Shown: positions 43,129 through 52,332, counted from the first letter of the stretch. The stretch is 64,000 nucleotides of DNA from Sphingopyxis sp. GW247-27LB (GCF_002277025.1 NZ_NIWD01000013.1:124001-188000); one strand, 5' to 3'. Notes: a model not told the origin generated them from the sequence alone. Numbers and translations: made by a program.

Positions 43129-43754
43129 ATGCCCGCCGCCCTCTCCGCCGTTCCCCGCCCCCAGCGCCTCCTTCTCGGCCTGCTCCTCGCGCTGCTTCTC
43201 CTCGCGCAGGTCGACCAGCCTTACCCCGCCATCGCGCCGCTCCAGCACATCCCGACCGCGCTGCTGCTCGTCGCCGCGCCGTGGCTGCTGCGCCGCTGGC
43301 CGCTCTCGACCCCGGCGCTCGCCTGCATCATCCTGTTCCTCGCGCTGCACACGCTCGGCGGCCGCTATATCTACAGCAACGTTCCCTATGACGAGTGGGT
43401 GCGCGCGTTGACCGGCCGGGGACTGTCGGAGGCATTCGGCTGGACGCGCAACCATTACGACCGCCTCGTCCATTTCGCCTTCGGCTTTCGACGGTGCCGG
43501 TGGCGGAGGTCGCGCGGCGCTACGGCGGCCTGTCGCGGCGCGGCGCGATGCTCGCGGTCGCCGGCTGGGTTCTGTCGCTGTCGTGCCTCTACGAGATTTT
43601 CGAATGGCTGCTGACGATCGTCGCGGCGGGCGAGACCGCCGACCGCTACAACGGGCAGCAGGGCGATATCTGGGACGCGCAAAAGGACATGGCGCTCGCC
43701 GCGCTCGGCGCGGTCATGGTGGTGGCGCTGCCGCGCGGCAGGGCGGAGATTTGA
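43129..43754 (+). pseudogene. DUF2238 membrane protein gene with a frameshift
   Basis: The first part (43129 onward, MPAALSAVPRPQRLLLGLLL ... YIYSNVPYDEWV ... HYDRLVHFAFGF) and the second part (about 43487 onward, STVPVAEVARRYGGLSRRGAML ... LYEIFEWLLTIVAAGETADRYN ... GDIWDAQKDMALAALGAVMV) form one DUF2238 (YjdF-like) protein of about 208 aa, but in different frames. The join is near 43483-43490 (GGCTTTCGAC) and a single-base insertion would restore it. Natural inactivation or a sequencing error cannot be told apart. No slippery sequence of the usual form is seen. Confidence 0.75.
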
Positions 43755-43788
43755 ACCAACCGCCGCTTTGCTGATAGGCTGCGACGCG

Positions 43789-44523
43789 ATGGACAGCTTC
43801 ACGCCCTATGCGCCGCTCGATGTCCCCAAGCCGTTCGGCGAGGCGATCTGGATCGTCGACGGCCCCGAAATCCGCATGGATTATGCCTTCGGCTCGATCC
43901 CCTTTCCGACGCGAATGACGGTGGTGCGGCTCGCCGACGGCGGGCTCTGGCTCCATTCGCCGGTCGCACCCGACGAAGCGCTGTTCGCGGCGATCGACCG
44001 GCTGGGGCCGGTGGCCTGGCTCGTCGCGCCGAACAGCATCCATTACTGGCATGTCGCCGACTGGCAGCGGCGCTATCCGCATGCGAAGACCGCGGCGGTG
44101 CCGGGGCTCGCCGAAAAGGCGAAGCGGCCCTTCCGCATCGACGCGGTGCTGGAGGACGCCCCGCCCTGGCCGCGCGCGGAGATCGACATGGTGCTTTTTC
44201 CCGGCACCGCGGTCAGCGAGGCGGCCTTCTTTCATTCGGCGTCGCGCACCGTGATCCTCGCCGACCTGATCGAGAATTTTGAGCTGCGCCGGGTGCGCAA
44301 CCCCCTCTATCGCTGGCTGATCCGCCTGTCGGGCGCCGCCGCGCCGCACGGCAAGGCGCCGATCGACCTTCGCCTGACCTTCTGGCCCACGCGCCGGCGC
44401 GTGCGCGCGGCGGTGGCGTCGATCCTCGCCTGGCCCTGCGAGCGCATCGTCATGGCGCACGGCCTGCCCCATGCCTCGGGCGGCGCCGCCGAACTGCGCA
44501 GGGCTTTCGCATGGGCGCGGTGA
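43789..44523 (+). CDS. DUF4336 family protein (metallo-beta-lactamase-like)
   Basis: 244 aa from the ATG at 43789 (MDSFTPYAPLDVPKPFGEAIWIVDG); a start seven codons earlier is possible. It keeps a beta-lactamase-fold layout (MTVVRLADGGLWLHSPVAP, VAWLVAPNSIHYWHVADWQRRYP, LADLIENFELR, ERIVMAHGLPHASGG) but not the full HxHxDH zinc motif. Activity unknown. It follows the DUF2238 gene on the same strand with a 34-bp gap. Confidence 0.85.
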   Translation: MDSFTPYAPLDVPKPFGEAIWIVDGPEIRMDYAFGSIPFPTRMTVVRLADGGLWLHSPVAPDEALFAAIDRLGPVAWLVAPNSIHYWHVADWQRRYPHAKTAAVPGLAEKAKRPFRIDAVLEDAPPWPRAEIDMVLFPGTAVSEAAFFHSASRTVILADLIENFELRRVRNPLYRWLIRLSGAAAPHGKAPIDLRLTFWPTRRRVRAAVASILAWPCERIVMAHGLPHASGGAAELRRAFAWAR

Positions 44524-44575
44524 GGGGGAAGGGCGGCCGCTATCACGGAGTGGCGATGGTTGATCGAAAAGCGCT

Positions 44576-46168
44576 CTAATGCCCCATGTCCGCCGCCGAC
44601 GCCTTCGGGCCCCCGGGCGCGGGCGGGCGCAGCAAGATGACCAGCGGCACCGACAGCAGGGTCACCCACATCATCGCCCAGAAATCGTCGATATAGGCGA
44701 TCATCGCCGCTTGGCGGTTGATCTCGGCATTGACCATCGCCATCGCGCTCGCGCCGAGCGAGCCGAGGCGGTCGGAGGTCGAGGGGTCGATCAGCGGCAC
44801 CGCGCTGCTCGTGACGTGCGCGACCAGATCCTCGTGGCTGCGCTGGGTGTTCGCGCCGAGCAGGGTCGTCACCACCGAAATGCCGACCGACGCGCCGACG
44901 CTGCGGAACAAGTTGAGCAGGCTCGCGCCGTCGGTGCGCCACACCGGCCCCAGCGTCGCGAAGGCCATGGTGTTGAGGGGGATGAAGATCAGCCCCATGC
45001 CCAGCCCCTGCACCAGCCCGCTGACGATCACCGGCCAGGCGCCCATCATCAGCGACCAGTGGCTCATCTGCCACAGCGAATAGGCGGCGATGAGCAGTCC
45101 GCTGCCGACCAGCCAGCGCGCGTCGATCCGGCCCAGAAGCCGTCCCGCGATCCACATGCTGATGAAGATGCCGACCCCGCGCACCGCGAGCACCCAGCCG
45201 GTGTCGATCACCGGCCAGCCGAACAGCCGCTGGAGCATCGGCGGCAACAGCGCCATCGACGAGAACATGACGACGCCGATAACCACCATGAAGCCCAGCG
45301 CAGTGAGCAGGTTGCGGTCGGCGAGCATGCGCCGGTCGAACAGCGTGTTGCGGCCGGTGAGCAGGTGGATCAGGAACATCCACAGGCACGCGAAGGCGAC
45401 CCCGCTTTCGATCCAGATCTCGATGCTGTCGAACCAGTCCTTCTGCGCGCCGCGGTCGAGCATCAGCTGCAGCGAGGCGAGGCCGAGCGCGAGCATAGAA
45501 AAGCCGAACAGGTCGAACTTGCGGTCCTTGCGCGATGTCGCGGGGAGCAGCGCCCACATCAGCGCGAGCGTCGCCGCGCCGACCGGCAGGTTGACATAGA
45601 AGACCCAGCGCCAGCTGGCGCTTTCGGTCAGCCAGCCGCCGATGATCGGTCCCAGGATCGGCCCGACCATGATCCCCATGCCCCAGATCGACATCGCCCG
45701 CGCGTGGCGTTCGGGCGGGTTGATGTCGAGCATCACCGATTGCGACAGCGGGCCGATGAAGGCGGCGCTGATCCCTTGCAGGAAGCGAAAGGCGACCATC
45801 TCCTCGAGATTCTGGGCCGCGCCGCACGCCATCGACGCGATGATGAAGCCGACGACCGAGGCGAGGAACAATGTGCGCCGGCCGATGCGGTCGGCGAGCC
45901 AGCCGGTGATCGGCATCGCGACCGCGGTCGCGATGATATAGCTCGTCAGCACCCAGTTCACCGTCTCGCTCGTCGCGCCGAGGCTCGACTGCATATGCGG
46001 GATCGCGACATTGGCGATCGTCGTGTCGAGGATCTGCATCACCGACGCGCCCATGACCGCGACGGTCAGGAGGCCGCGATAGCGCACCTGCTCGTGAAGC
46101 GGCCGGTCGTCGCTGACGACCGTCGCCGCGGGTGCGGCGCGGCGGCGGGGAAAGGCGCGGCTGGCCAT
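44576..46168 (-). CDS. emrB: DHA2-family drug efflux MFS transporter, EmrB type
   Basis: 530 aa with about 14 membrane helices. The DHA2 motif LDTTIANVAIPHMQSSLGAT is near the N-terminus (about 50-70), then ITGWLADRIGRR (motif A), and PERHARAMSIWGMGIMVGPILGPIIGGWLTE (motif C). It exports drugs or toxic compounds by proton antiport through EmrA and an outer-membrane channel that is not encoded nearby. A palindromic repeat separates it from emrA. Confidence 0.92.
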   Translation of the reverse strand: MASRAFPRRRAAPAATVVSDDRPLHEQVRYRGLLTVAVMGASVMQILDTTIANVAIPHMQSSLGATSETVNWVLTSYIIATAVAMPITGWLADRIGRRTLFLASVVGFIIASMACGAAQNLEEMVAFRFLQGISAAFIGPLSQSVMLDINPPERHARAMSIWGMGIMVGPILGPIIGGWLTESASWRWVFYVNLPVGAATLALMWALLPATSRKDRKFDLFGFSMLALGLASLQLMLDRGAQKDWFDSIEIWIESGVAFACLWMFLIHLLTGRNTLFDRRMLADRNLLTALGFMVVIGVVMFSSMALLPPMLQRLFGWPVIDTGWVLAVRGVGIFISMWIAGRLLGRIDARWLVGSGLLIAAYSLWQMSHWSLMMGAWPVIVSGLVQGLGMGLIFIPLNTMAFATLGPVWRTDGASLLNLFRSVGASVGISVVTTLLGANTQRSHEDLVAHVTSSAVPLIDPSTSDRLGSLGASAMAMVNAEINRQAAMIAYIDDFWAMMWVTLLSVPLVILLRPPAPGGPKASAADMGH

Positions 46169-46189
46169 TACGCGGCGTTTGCGGGGCTA

Positions 46190-46379
46190 AAGCCCCTCCC
46201 CTTGAGGAGTGCCGGGTCGGTCGGTCCCCCGGACCGACCTGAACAGTCCGGGGGACTGTTCACCCGGCACTGGGTTGGGGTGGGGTCCATCGGCCTTGCG
46301 CAAGGCCGATGGATCCCACCCGCTGCGACTAGCGAGCAAGCTCGCAAGTCTCGCTGCCCTCCCCTGAAGGGGAGGGCGG
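46190..46379. repeat. Palindromic intergenic repeat with a nested palindrome, between emrA and emrB
   Basis: The outer arms and blocks are the same family as 5046-5210 and 6388-6516 (GGTCCATCGGCCTTGCGCAA, CTGCGACTAGCGAGCAAGCT). The nested part at 46208-46271 starts AGTGCCGGGT and ends ACCCGGCACT, at the same position as the nested hairpin at 5065-5105, but with a longer inner section (a GGTCGGT/ACCGACC pair and an AACAGTCC/GGACTGTT pair). Confidence 0.85.
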
Positions 46380-46426
46380 GAGTTGGGCCGCGAAGCACGG
46401 CCGCCAGGCCCACGTCAGCCATAGTC

Positions 46427-47560
46427 TCACTTGCCCTTTGCCGGGCAACCGCCCGACGTGATCACCTTCACCTCGGTCGAAAGCCCCGCGATCATGTCGC
46501 GCTTCGCGACCTCGTCGAAGGCGACGCGCACCGGCACGCGCTGGGTCACCTTGACCCAGTTGCCGGTCGCATTCTGCGCCGGCAGCACCGAGAATTCGCT
46601 GCCCGTTCCGGCGCCGATCGTCTTCACATGGCCGCGCACGACGAGCCCGGGATAGGCGTCGAAGCGGAGTTCGGCGGGCTGGCCGACGCACATGTCGGCC
46701 AGGTCGGTTTCCTTGAAATTGGCCTCGACCCACGGGTGCCCGGTGTCGACCAGCGTCACCGCGGGCAGCCCGGCGACCATCATCTGCCCGACCTGCAGCC
46801 GATCCGATTCGGCGACGCGTCCCGCGCTCGGCGCGCGCACCTCGGTGCGGCCGAGGTCGACCTGCGCCTGCGCGCGCTGGACGCGTGCGGCCTCGACCTG
46901 CGGATTGGTGCCGCTCGCGCCGGTGGCGAGCTTGGCGCGCGCCTCGGCGGCGTCGGCCCGCGCCTGGCCCAGGCTGGCACGCGCCTGTTCGACCGCGTGC
47001 TTCGCGGCGTCATAGGCGGCCTTGGTGGTGAAGCCCTTGTCCATCAGCGCGGCCTGCCGCCGGAAATTGGCCTCGGCGAAGGCGATATCCTCTTCGGCCG
47101 CCTTGATGTCGACATTGGTCGCGGCGAGGCTCGCCGACAGATTGCCGACGTCGACCTTGGCGGCGTCGATCGCCGCGCCCGCCTGCGCGACGGTCAGCGC
47201 ATAGGGATGCCCGTCGATGCGGAACAGCAGGTCGCCCGCCTTGACCTCCTGGCCCTCGCGCACCGCGACTTCGGTGATCAGCCCGCCGACTTCGGCCGCG
47301 ACCGACACCTTGTCCATCTGGACATAGGCGTTGTCGGTCGACACCGACCCGCCGCTGGTCAGCCACCAGACGCCGCCCGCGATCGCGAGCGCCGCGGGCA
47401 CGCCGAACATCAGCGCGCGCGCGCCCCAGCCCGGCTTGGCTTCGTCTTCCGGGGCGGAGGCAGCGGAGCCGGCGGCCGGCAGCACCGGATCGGCCTTGGG
47501 GGCGGCGCGCGGGGGCTTGGCGTCCTCGGCCGTGGGGCGGGTGGGGGAGAGCTGGGTCAT
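46427..47560 (-). CDS. emrA: HlyD-family efflux adaptor, EmrA type
   Basis: 377 aa from the ATG at 47560, which overlaps the marR stop. One membrane helix (ALMFGVPAALAIAGGVWWL, about 49-67), then a periplasmic part: DNAYVQMDKVSVAAEVGGLITEVAVREGQEVKAGDLLFRIDG (biotinyl-lipoyl-like), an alpha-hairpin (about 110-215), and beta-barrel sequences (LGRTEVRAPSAGRV, NFKETDLADMCVGQPAEL). It should link EmrB to an outer-membrane channel. A C-terminal Cys (SGGCPAKGK) is present. Confidence 0.93.
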   Translation of the reverse strand: MTQLSPTRPTAEDAKPPRAAPKADPVLPAAGSAASAPEDEAKPGWGARALMFGVPAALAIAGGVWWLTSGGSVSTDNAYVQMDKVSVAAEVGGLITEVAVREGQEVKAGDLLFRIDGHPYALTVAQAGAAIDAAKVDVGNLSASLAATNVDIKAAEEDIAFAEANFRRQAALMDKGFTTKAAYDAAKHAVEQARASLGQARADAAEARAKLATGASGTNPQVEAARVQRAQAQVDLGRTEVRAPSAGRVAESDRLQVGQMMVAGLPAVTLVDTGHPWVEANFKETDLADMCVGQPAELRFDAYPGLVVRGHVKTIGAGTGSEFSVLPAQNATGNWVKVTQRVPVRVAFDEVAKRDMIAGLSTEVKVITSGGCPAKGK

Positions 47561-48012
47561 TCTGCGGCCTCGGTTTCGGTCTCGGTGTTCGCGTCGCGGC
47601 GCGACAGGTTGCAGCGGATGCGCCCGACGAGCGCGATCAGCTGCGCCCGTTCGGCGTCGTTCAGCCCTTCGGTGGCTTCTTCGGTCAGCCGGTCGGTCGT
47701 CCGGCGCATGACCTTCAGAAGGTCGCGCGCCCGCGGCGTCAGGTGGAGCTGCCAGGCGCGGCGGTCGGTCGGGTCGGCGCGGCGTTCGACCAGCCCGGCC
47801 TCGGCCAGCCGGTCGACCATCCGCGACAGGGTGATCGGCTCGACCTCGATCAGCTCGGCGAGTGGGCCCTGCCGGATCCCCTCGTACCGCTTCAGATAGC
47901 TGATCAGCCGCCATTGCAGCGCGGTCACGCCGCTGTCGCGCGTGCGCGCGTTGAACGCGCGGCGAAACAGCCGCGCGGTGTCGTTCAGCAGAAAGCCGAT
48001 CGTCTCGTTCAT
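47557..48012 (-). CDS. MarR family transcriptional regulator of the emrAB operon
   Basis: 151 aa from the ATG at 48012. Winged HTH: VTALQWRLISYLKRYEGIRQGPLAELIEVEPITLSRMVDRLAEAGLVERRADPTDRRAWQLHLTPRARDLL, the standard MarR sequence including the wing DPTDRRAW. It is the first gene of marR-emrA-emrB, so it very likely represses the pump and itself, with release by a small ligand. A palindrome lies in front of the start. Confidence 0.93.
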   Translation of the reverse strand: MNETIGFLLNDTARLFRRAFNARTRDSGVTALQWRLISYLKRYEGIRQGPLAELIEVEPITLSRMVDRLAEAGLVERRADPTDRRAWQLHLTPRARDLLKVMRRTTDRLTEEATEGLNDAERAQLIALVGRIRCNLSRRDANTETETEAAE

Positions 48013-48020
48013 GGCAGGGC

Positions 48021-48044
48021 ATATAATAGCAATGGCTATATAAT
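48021..48044. promoter_or_regulatory. Candidate MarR operator
   Basis: ATATAATAGC-AATG-GCTATATAAT is an imperfect palindrome (7 of 10 arm positions match) 9 bp upstream of the MarR start. It is AT-rich in an otherwise very GC-rich region, typical of MarR autoregulatory sites. Confidence 0.5.
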
Positions 48045-48141
48045 CAACTACGCGCTGCGCGGCACCTTCGAAACCTTCCATTCCGGTGTAAACTATTCCG
48101 ACAATGCTTGCGCCGCGCCGTATTTTGGGCAGGATGCCCGC

Positions 48142-48789
48142 ATGAGTCTTTCCGCCGACCTCTTCTGGTCCTTTCGCTCGCCCTATTCCTACCTCGCGAT
48201 CGGCCGCTACCGCGCGCTCGCCGCGAGCCACGCGGTCGACATCAACCTGCGCCCGGTCTACCCGCTCGCGATCCGCCAGCCCGACTTCTTCGAGCGCAAC
48301 CATCCCAACTGGCTGAGCTATACGATGCGCGACATGATCCGCGTCGCGCAGTTCCACGGCATCCCCTTCGGCCCGCCGCGTCCCGACCCGATCGTCCAGA
48401 ATGTGACGACGCGCGAGATCGCCGCCGAGCAGCCCTATATCTATCGCCTCACCCGGCTCGGCCAGGCCGCCTCGCGCCGCGGCAAGAGCCTCGCCTTCTG
48501 CGATGAGGCGGCGCAGCTCATCTGGGGCGGGGCGCAGGACTGGCACCTTGGTGACCATCTCGCCGGCGCCGCGAAGCGCGCGGGGCTCGACCTCGCCGAA
48601 CTCGACGCCGAGGCGGAGCGCGACGCCGAGGCGCTCGATACCGAGATCGCCGCCAACCAGGTCGCGCTCGAGATCGCGGGTCATTGGGGCGTACCGACGC
48701 TGGTCTTCGACGGCGAGCCCTTCTTCGGGCAGGACCGTATCGAGATGGCGAAATGGCGGATGGAGCAGAAGGGGTTGAAGCCACGGTAG
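48142..48789 (+). CDS. DsbA-fold oxidoreductase, 2-hydroxychromene-2-carboxylate isomerase-like
   Basis: 215 aa from the ATG at 48142. Kappa-class GST/DsbA fold: LSADLFWSFRSPYSYLAIGRY at the N-terminus (Ser in SPYSYLA is the glutathione-binding position in HCCA isomerase), LRPVYPLAI and GVPTLVFDGEPFFGQDRIEMAKW at the end. There is no CxxC, so it is not a disulfide oxidase. The substrate is unknown. It is divergent from marR, sharing the upstream region with the MarR operator. Confidence 0.85.
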   Translation: MSLSADLFWSFRSPYSYLAIGRYRALAASHAVDINLRPVYPLAIRQPDFFERNHPNWLSYTMRDMIRVAQFHGIPFGPPRPDPIVQNVTTREIAAEQPYIYRLTRLGQAASRRGKSLAFCDEAAQLIWGGAQDWHLGDHLAGAAKRAGLDLAELDAEAERDAEALDTEIAANQVALEIAGHWGVPTLVFDGEPFFGQDRIEMAKWRMEQKGLKPR

Positions 48790-48850
48790 GGGGTGTAAGG
48801 CCGGCTGGTCGTGAACGGCTGCTTTGGGGTGGGAGCTGCCATCCAACCTC

Positions 48851-48953
48851 GTCATGCTGAACTTGTTTCAGCATCCATGGCCAGGTCCCCCCTTCGGCGC
48901 CGCGTCCAGTTCAAGGGCGGGCCATGGACCCTGAAACAAGTTCAGGGTGACGA
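48851..48953. repeat. REPIN-like inverted repeat
   Basis: CGTCATGCTGAACTTGTTTC at the left and GAAACAAGTTCAGGGTGACG at the right pair, with CCATGGCC / GGCCATGG inside. Same family as 8954-9057. Most of the 287-bp gap before the hydrolase gene is taken by it; I see nothing else there. Confidence 0.85.
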
Positions 48954-49076
48954 AGAATGAAAGGTCCGCTTCTGGCCGAAAGCGGCCATCTCGCTCGTGT
49001 TGAGCGAAGTCGAGGCAGTCCATGTCGCTCCCATTCGCCGTTGCGCGAACCGCCAAGCGGCGCGTAAGGCACGGCA

Positions 49077-49832
49077 ATGACCATCGAACCCCGATTTTTC
49101 GCGGCGCGCGACGGCGTGCGGCTGGCGTGGCGCGAGACGGGGGAGGGGGCGCCGGTCGTGCTGCTTCACGGCCTGTTTTCGAGCGCCGAGGTCAACTGGA
49201 TCAAGTTCGGCACCGCGGCGCGCGTCGCGGCGGACGGCTTTCGCGTCATCATGCCCGACCTGCGCGTCCACGGATCGAGCGCCGCACCGCACGGGGCGGA
49301 GCATTATCCGCCCGACGTGCTGGTCGACGACCTTCAGGATCTGGTCGCGCACCTCGGTCTCGCCGATTTCGACCTTGGCGGCTTTTCGCTCGGCGCGCGC
49401 ACAAGCGTTCGCGCGGTGGTCGCGGGGATGCGGCCGAAGCGGCTGATCCTCGGCGGCATGGGGCTTGCGGGGCTCGCCGGCTGGCAGCGGCGCGGGCAGT
49501 TCTTCAAGCGCGTGATCGCCGACTATGAGGGTGCGAAGCGCGGGGACGACACCTGGCTGTCGGTGCAATTCATGAAGACGATGAAGGTCGACCGCGTCGC
49601 CGCGGGGCATCTGCTCGACAGCTTCACCGACACCGCGCCGGACGCGCTCGCGGCGCTGACGATGCCGGTGCTGGTGGTGTGCGGCGACAAGGATCAGGAC
49701 AATGGCTCGGCCGAGGAACTGGTCGCCGCGCTGGCCGACGCGCGGCTCGCGACGATCCCCGGCACGCACATGTCGAGCGTGACCGAGCCCGAACTCGGCG
49801 AAGCGATCGCCGACTTCCTGACCACCGCTTGA
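49077..49832 (+). CDS. Alpha/beta hydrolase
   Basis: 251 aa. Oxyanion sequence LLHGLFSS (30-37), nucleophile elbow GFSLGA (Ser at residue 104), a probable Asp in VVCGDKDQDNGSA, and the His in PGTHMSSV near the end complete a catalytic triad. The substrate is not indicated. It is 74 nt upstream of the M2 peptidase gene and in the same direction. Confidence 0.9.
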   Translation: MTIEPRFFAARDGVRLAWRETGEGAPVVLLHGLFSSAEVNWIKFGTAARVAADGFRVIMPDLRVHGSSAAPHGAEHYPPDVLVDDLQDLVAHLGLADFDLGGFSLGARTSVRAVVAGMRPKRLILGGMGLAGLAGWQRRGQFFKRVIADYEGAKRGDDTWLSVQFMKTMKVDRVAAGHLLDSFTDTAPDALAALTMPVLVVCGDKDQDNGSAEELVAALADARLATIPGTHMSSVTEPELGEAIADFLTTA

Positions 49833-49906
49833 CCGGGCTGGCGGTGCGGTCCAGACTGGCGGCCATCGCGCCAGAGAGCGCCATGATCATCCAGAGGACG
49901 CACCCC

Positions 49907-51757
49907 ATGAAAGCCATGATTTCGACCCTGTCGCTTGCGATGTCGCTCGCGCTCGCCCCAAGCCCGGTGCTCGCGCAGGAAGCCGCCCCAGCCGCGGCCG
50001 AGGCGCCGGCTGCCGCCCCGACGGCCGCCGATGCCGACGCCTTCATCGCCGCCGCCGAAAAGGATCTGTTCGACTATTCGGTCGAGGCGAGCCAGGTGAA
50101 CTGGGTCAACTACAACTTCATCACCGAGGACACCGACGCGATGGCGGCGCGGATCAATGCCGTCGGCACCGAGAAATCGGTCAAATATGCGCTCGAAGCC
50201 GCCAAATATGTGAATGTGCCGGGGCTGAGCGCCGACACGAAGCGCAAGCTCGACATCTTGCGCAACGGCATCGTGCTCCCCGCCCCGACGACCGAGGGCG
50301 CCGCGACCGAGCTCAACCGGATCGCGACCGATCTCTCGTCGCAATATGGCAAGGGCAAGGGCACCCTCGACGGCAAGCCGATCTCGGGCTCTGACATCGA
50401 GGCCGAGATGGGCAATCTCGAGCATACGCCGGCCGAGTTCGCCGAGATGTGGACGAGCTGGCACGACAATGTCGGCGCGCCGATGAAGGACGACTACGCA
50501 AAGATGGTCGGCATCGCCAACGAGGGCGCGAAGGAGCTGGGGTTCGCAGACACCGGCGCGATGTGGCGGTCGGGCTACGACATGCCGCCCGAGGAGTTCG
50601 CGAGGACGACCGAGCGGCTGTGGCAGGAGGTGAAGCCGCTCTACATGGCGCTCCACACCTATGTCCGCTGGAAATTGAACGAGAAATATGGCGACGCGGT
50701 GCAGCCGAAGACCGGCCCGATCCGCGCCGACCTGCTCGGCAATATGTGGGCGCAGGAATGGGGCAATATCTACCCGCTCGTCGCGCCCGCGGGTTCGGGC
50801 GACCTCGGCTACGACATCGGCGATCTGCTCAAGGCCAAGGGCAAGACGCCGCTCGACATGGTCAAGGCGGGCGAGAATTTCTATTCCTCGCTGGGTTTCG
50901 CGCCGCTACCCGAAACCTTCTGGAAGCGCAGCCTGTTCGTGAAGCCCGCCGACCGCGAGGTCGTTTGCCACGCTTCGGCGTGGGATATCGACAACAAGGA
51001 CGACGTCCGCATCAAGATGTGCACCAAGGTGAATTCGGACGATTTCGTCACGATCCACCACGAACTCGGCCATAATTATTACCAGCGCGCGTACAACAAG
51101 CAGCCGTTCCTCTACCTCAACGGCGCCAACGACGGCTTCCACGAAGCGATCGGCGATTTCGTCGCGCTGTCGATCACGCCGCAATATCTGGTCGACATCG
51201 GCCTGCTCGACAAGGCGCAGGTGCCCGGTGCCGACAAGGATGTCGGCCTGTTGTTGCGGCAGGCGATGGACAAGGTCGCCTTTCTGCCCTTCGGCCTGCT
51301 CGTCGATCGCTGGCGCTGGGGGGTGTTCGACGGGACGATCCAGCCCGCCGACTACAACAAGGCATGGACGCAGCTGCGCCTGCAATATCAGGGCATCACC
51401 CCGCCGGGCGAGCGGCCGGCGAACGCCTTCGATCCGGGCGCCAAATATCATATCCCGGCGAGCACGCCCTATTCGCGCTATTTCCTCGCGCGCGTGCTGC
51501 AGTTCCAATTCTATCAGGCGGCGTGCAAGCAGGCGGGATGGAAGGGCCCGCTCCACCGCTGTTCCTTCTATGGCAACAAGGCGGTCGGCGCGAAGCTCAA
51601 TGCGATGCTCGAAATGGGCGCGTCGAAGCCCTGGCCCGACGCGCTCCAGGCCTTCACCGGCAGCCGCGAGATGTCGGGCAAGGCGATGGCCGACTATTTC
51701 GCACCCCTGAAAAAATGGCTCGACGAACAGAACAAGGGCAAGCCGACGGGGTGGTGA
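49907..51757 (+). CDS. M2 family peptidyl-dipeptidase (ACE-like), exported
   Basis: 616 aa from the ATG at 49907 (MKAMISTLSLAMSLALAPSPVLAQ), a Sec signal peptide. Peptidase family M2 has the zinc motif HELGH at residues 385-389 and the third ligand in the HEAIGD sequence 24-30 residues later. Other family sequences are LLGNMWAQEWGNIYPL, NDGFHEAIGDFVALS and VDRWRWGVFDG. Bacterial members cleave dipeptides from oligopeptide C-termini in the periplasm. A strong terminator follows. Confidence 0.95.
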   Translation: MKAMISTLSLAMSLALAPSPVLAQEAAPAAAEAPAAAPTAADADAFIAAAEKDLFDYSVEASQVNWVNYNFITEDTDAMAARINAVGTEKSVKYALEAAKYVNVPGLSADTKRKLDILRNGIVLPAPTTEGAATELNRIATDLSSQYGKGKGTLDGKPISGSDIEAEMGNLEHTPAEFAEMWTSWHDNVGAPMKDDYAKMVGIANEGAKELGFADTGAMWRSGYDMPPEEFARTTERLWQEVKPLYMALHTYVRWKLNEKYGDAVQPKTGPIRADLLGNMWAQEWGNIYPLVAPAGSGDLGYDIGDLLKAKGKTPLDMVKAGENFYSSLGFAPLPETFWKRSLFVKPADREVVCHASAWDIDNKDDVRIKMCTKVNSDDFVTIHHELGHNYYQRAYNKQPFLYLNGANDGFHEAIGDFVALSITPQYLVDIGLLDKAQVPGADKDVGLLLRQAMDKVAFLPFGLLVDRWRWGVFDGTIQPADYNKAWTQLRLQYQGITPPGERPANAFDPGAKYHIPASTPYSRYFLARVLQFQFYQAACKQAGWKGPLHRCSFYGNKAVGAKLNAMLEMGASKPWPDALQAFTGSREMSGKAMADYFAPLKKWLDEQNKGKPTGW

Positions 51758-51780
51758 TTGCGGTTACGAGGATGTGACAA

Positions 51781-51810
51781 GGGCCGGGGAGGCGACTCCC
51801 CGGCCCTTTT
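51781..51810 (+). terminator. Rho-independent terminator after the M2 peptidase gene
   Basis: GGGCCGGGGAG (51781-51791), loop GCGA, CTCCCCGGCCC (51796-51806), then TTTT. Confidence 0.9.
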
Positions 51811-51834
51811 CTTGCGGGAGTGCGGGGGCGTTTT

Positions 51835-51976
51835 GGGGTGGATTTGAGTCATTCCCCTCCCTTTTAGGGAGGGGCTGGGGGTGGGTAGCCGCCGAAGGCG
51901 GCGTTCTTTTGCGGGCTCGCTCCGCTCGCGCACCCACCCCTAACCCCTCCCTAAAAGGGAGGGGAGAAGGTATGGC
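51835..51976. repeat. Palindromic repeat, core orientation B
   Basis: It begins GGGGTGGATTTGAGTCATTC and ends AGAAGGTATGGC, as does the copy at 19571-19713, but the core now reads GGGTAGCCGCCGAAGGCGGC then CGGGCTCGCTCCGCTCGCGC, the reverse complement of the other core. Confidence 0.85.
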
Positions 51977-52005
51977 TCCTACCTGCCGTGGGCTGCCGTT
52001 CCCCG

Positions 52006-52332
52006 TCAATCCGCCTCCACCGCCTGCTTGAACCGCGCCAGCCGCGCCGTCGCCGCAGCGGCGTGCGGGCCGATCCAGCGGTCGTGGATGTCATGGATCG
52101 GCATCGCGTTCAGGTGATTCCAGCGCTCGCGGCCGCGGCGCTCGGCGATGATGAGCCCGGCATCTTCCAGCACTTTCAGATGTTGCATCACCGTGCAGCG
52201 GTCGAGTTCGGGGAAATGCTCGCACAGCGTGCCGGTGGTCAGCGGCTGGTCCTTGAGGTCGTCGAGGATCTGGCGCCGCACCGCATGGGCGAGCGCCTTG
52301 AAGATGCGGTCGTAATCGTCGTGGATTGACAT
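52006..52332 (-). CDS. ArsR family transcriptional regulator
   Basis: 108 aa. Winged HTH: DRIFKALAHAVRRQILDDLKDQPLTTGTLCEHFPELDRCTVMQHLKVLEDAGLIIAERRGRERWNHL. There are two Cys, but no CxC metal motif of the ArsR sensor type, so it is probably not a metal sensor. It is divergent from the SRPBCC gene with a 48-bp gap that holds a perfect palindrome. This pairing is common in proteobacteria. Confidence 0.93.
   Translation of the reverse strand: MSIHDDYDRIFKALAHAVRRQILDDLKDQPLTTGTLCEHFPELDRCTVMQHLKVLEDAGLIIAERRGRERWNHLNAMPIHDIHDRWIGPHAAAATARLARFKQAVEAD

Noticed and set aside
43480-43492. Programmed -1 frameshift in the DUF2238 gene
   Set aside because: There is no X-XXY-YYZ slippery heptamer and no clear stimulatory stem, so an ordinary frameshift or sequencing error is more likely.
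44579-47899. Forward-strand open frame of 1106 codons opposite emrB, emrA and marR
   Set aside because: It crosses three convincing reverse-strand genes and a palindromic repeat, and has no domain of its own.
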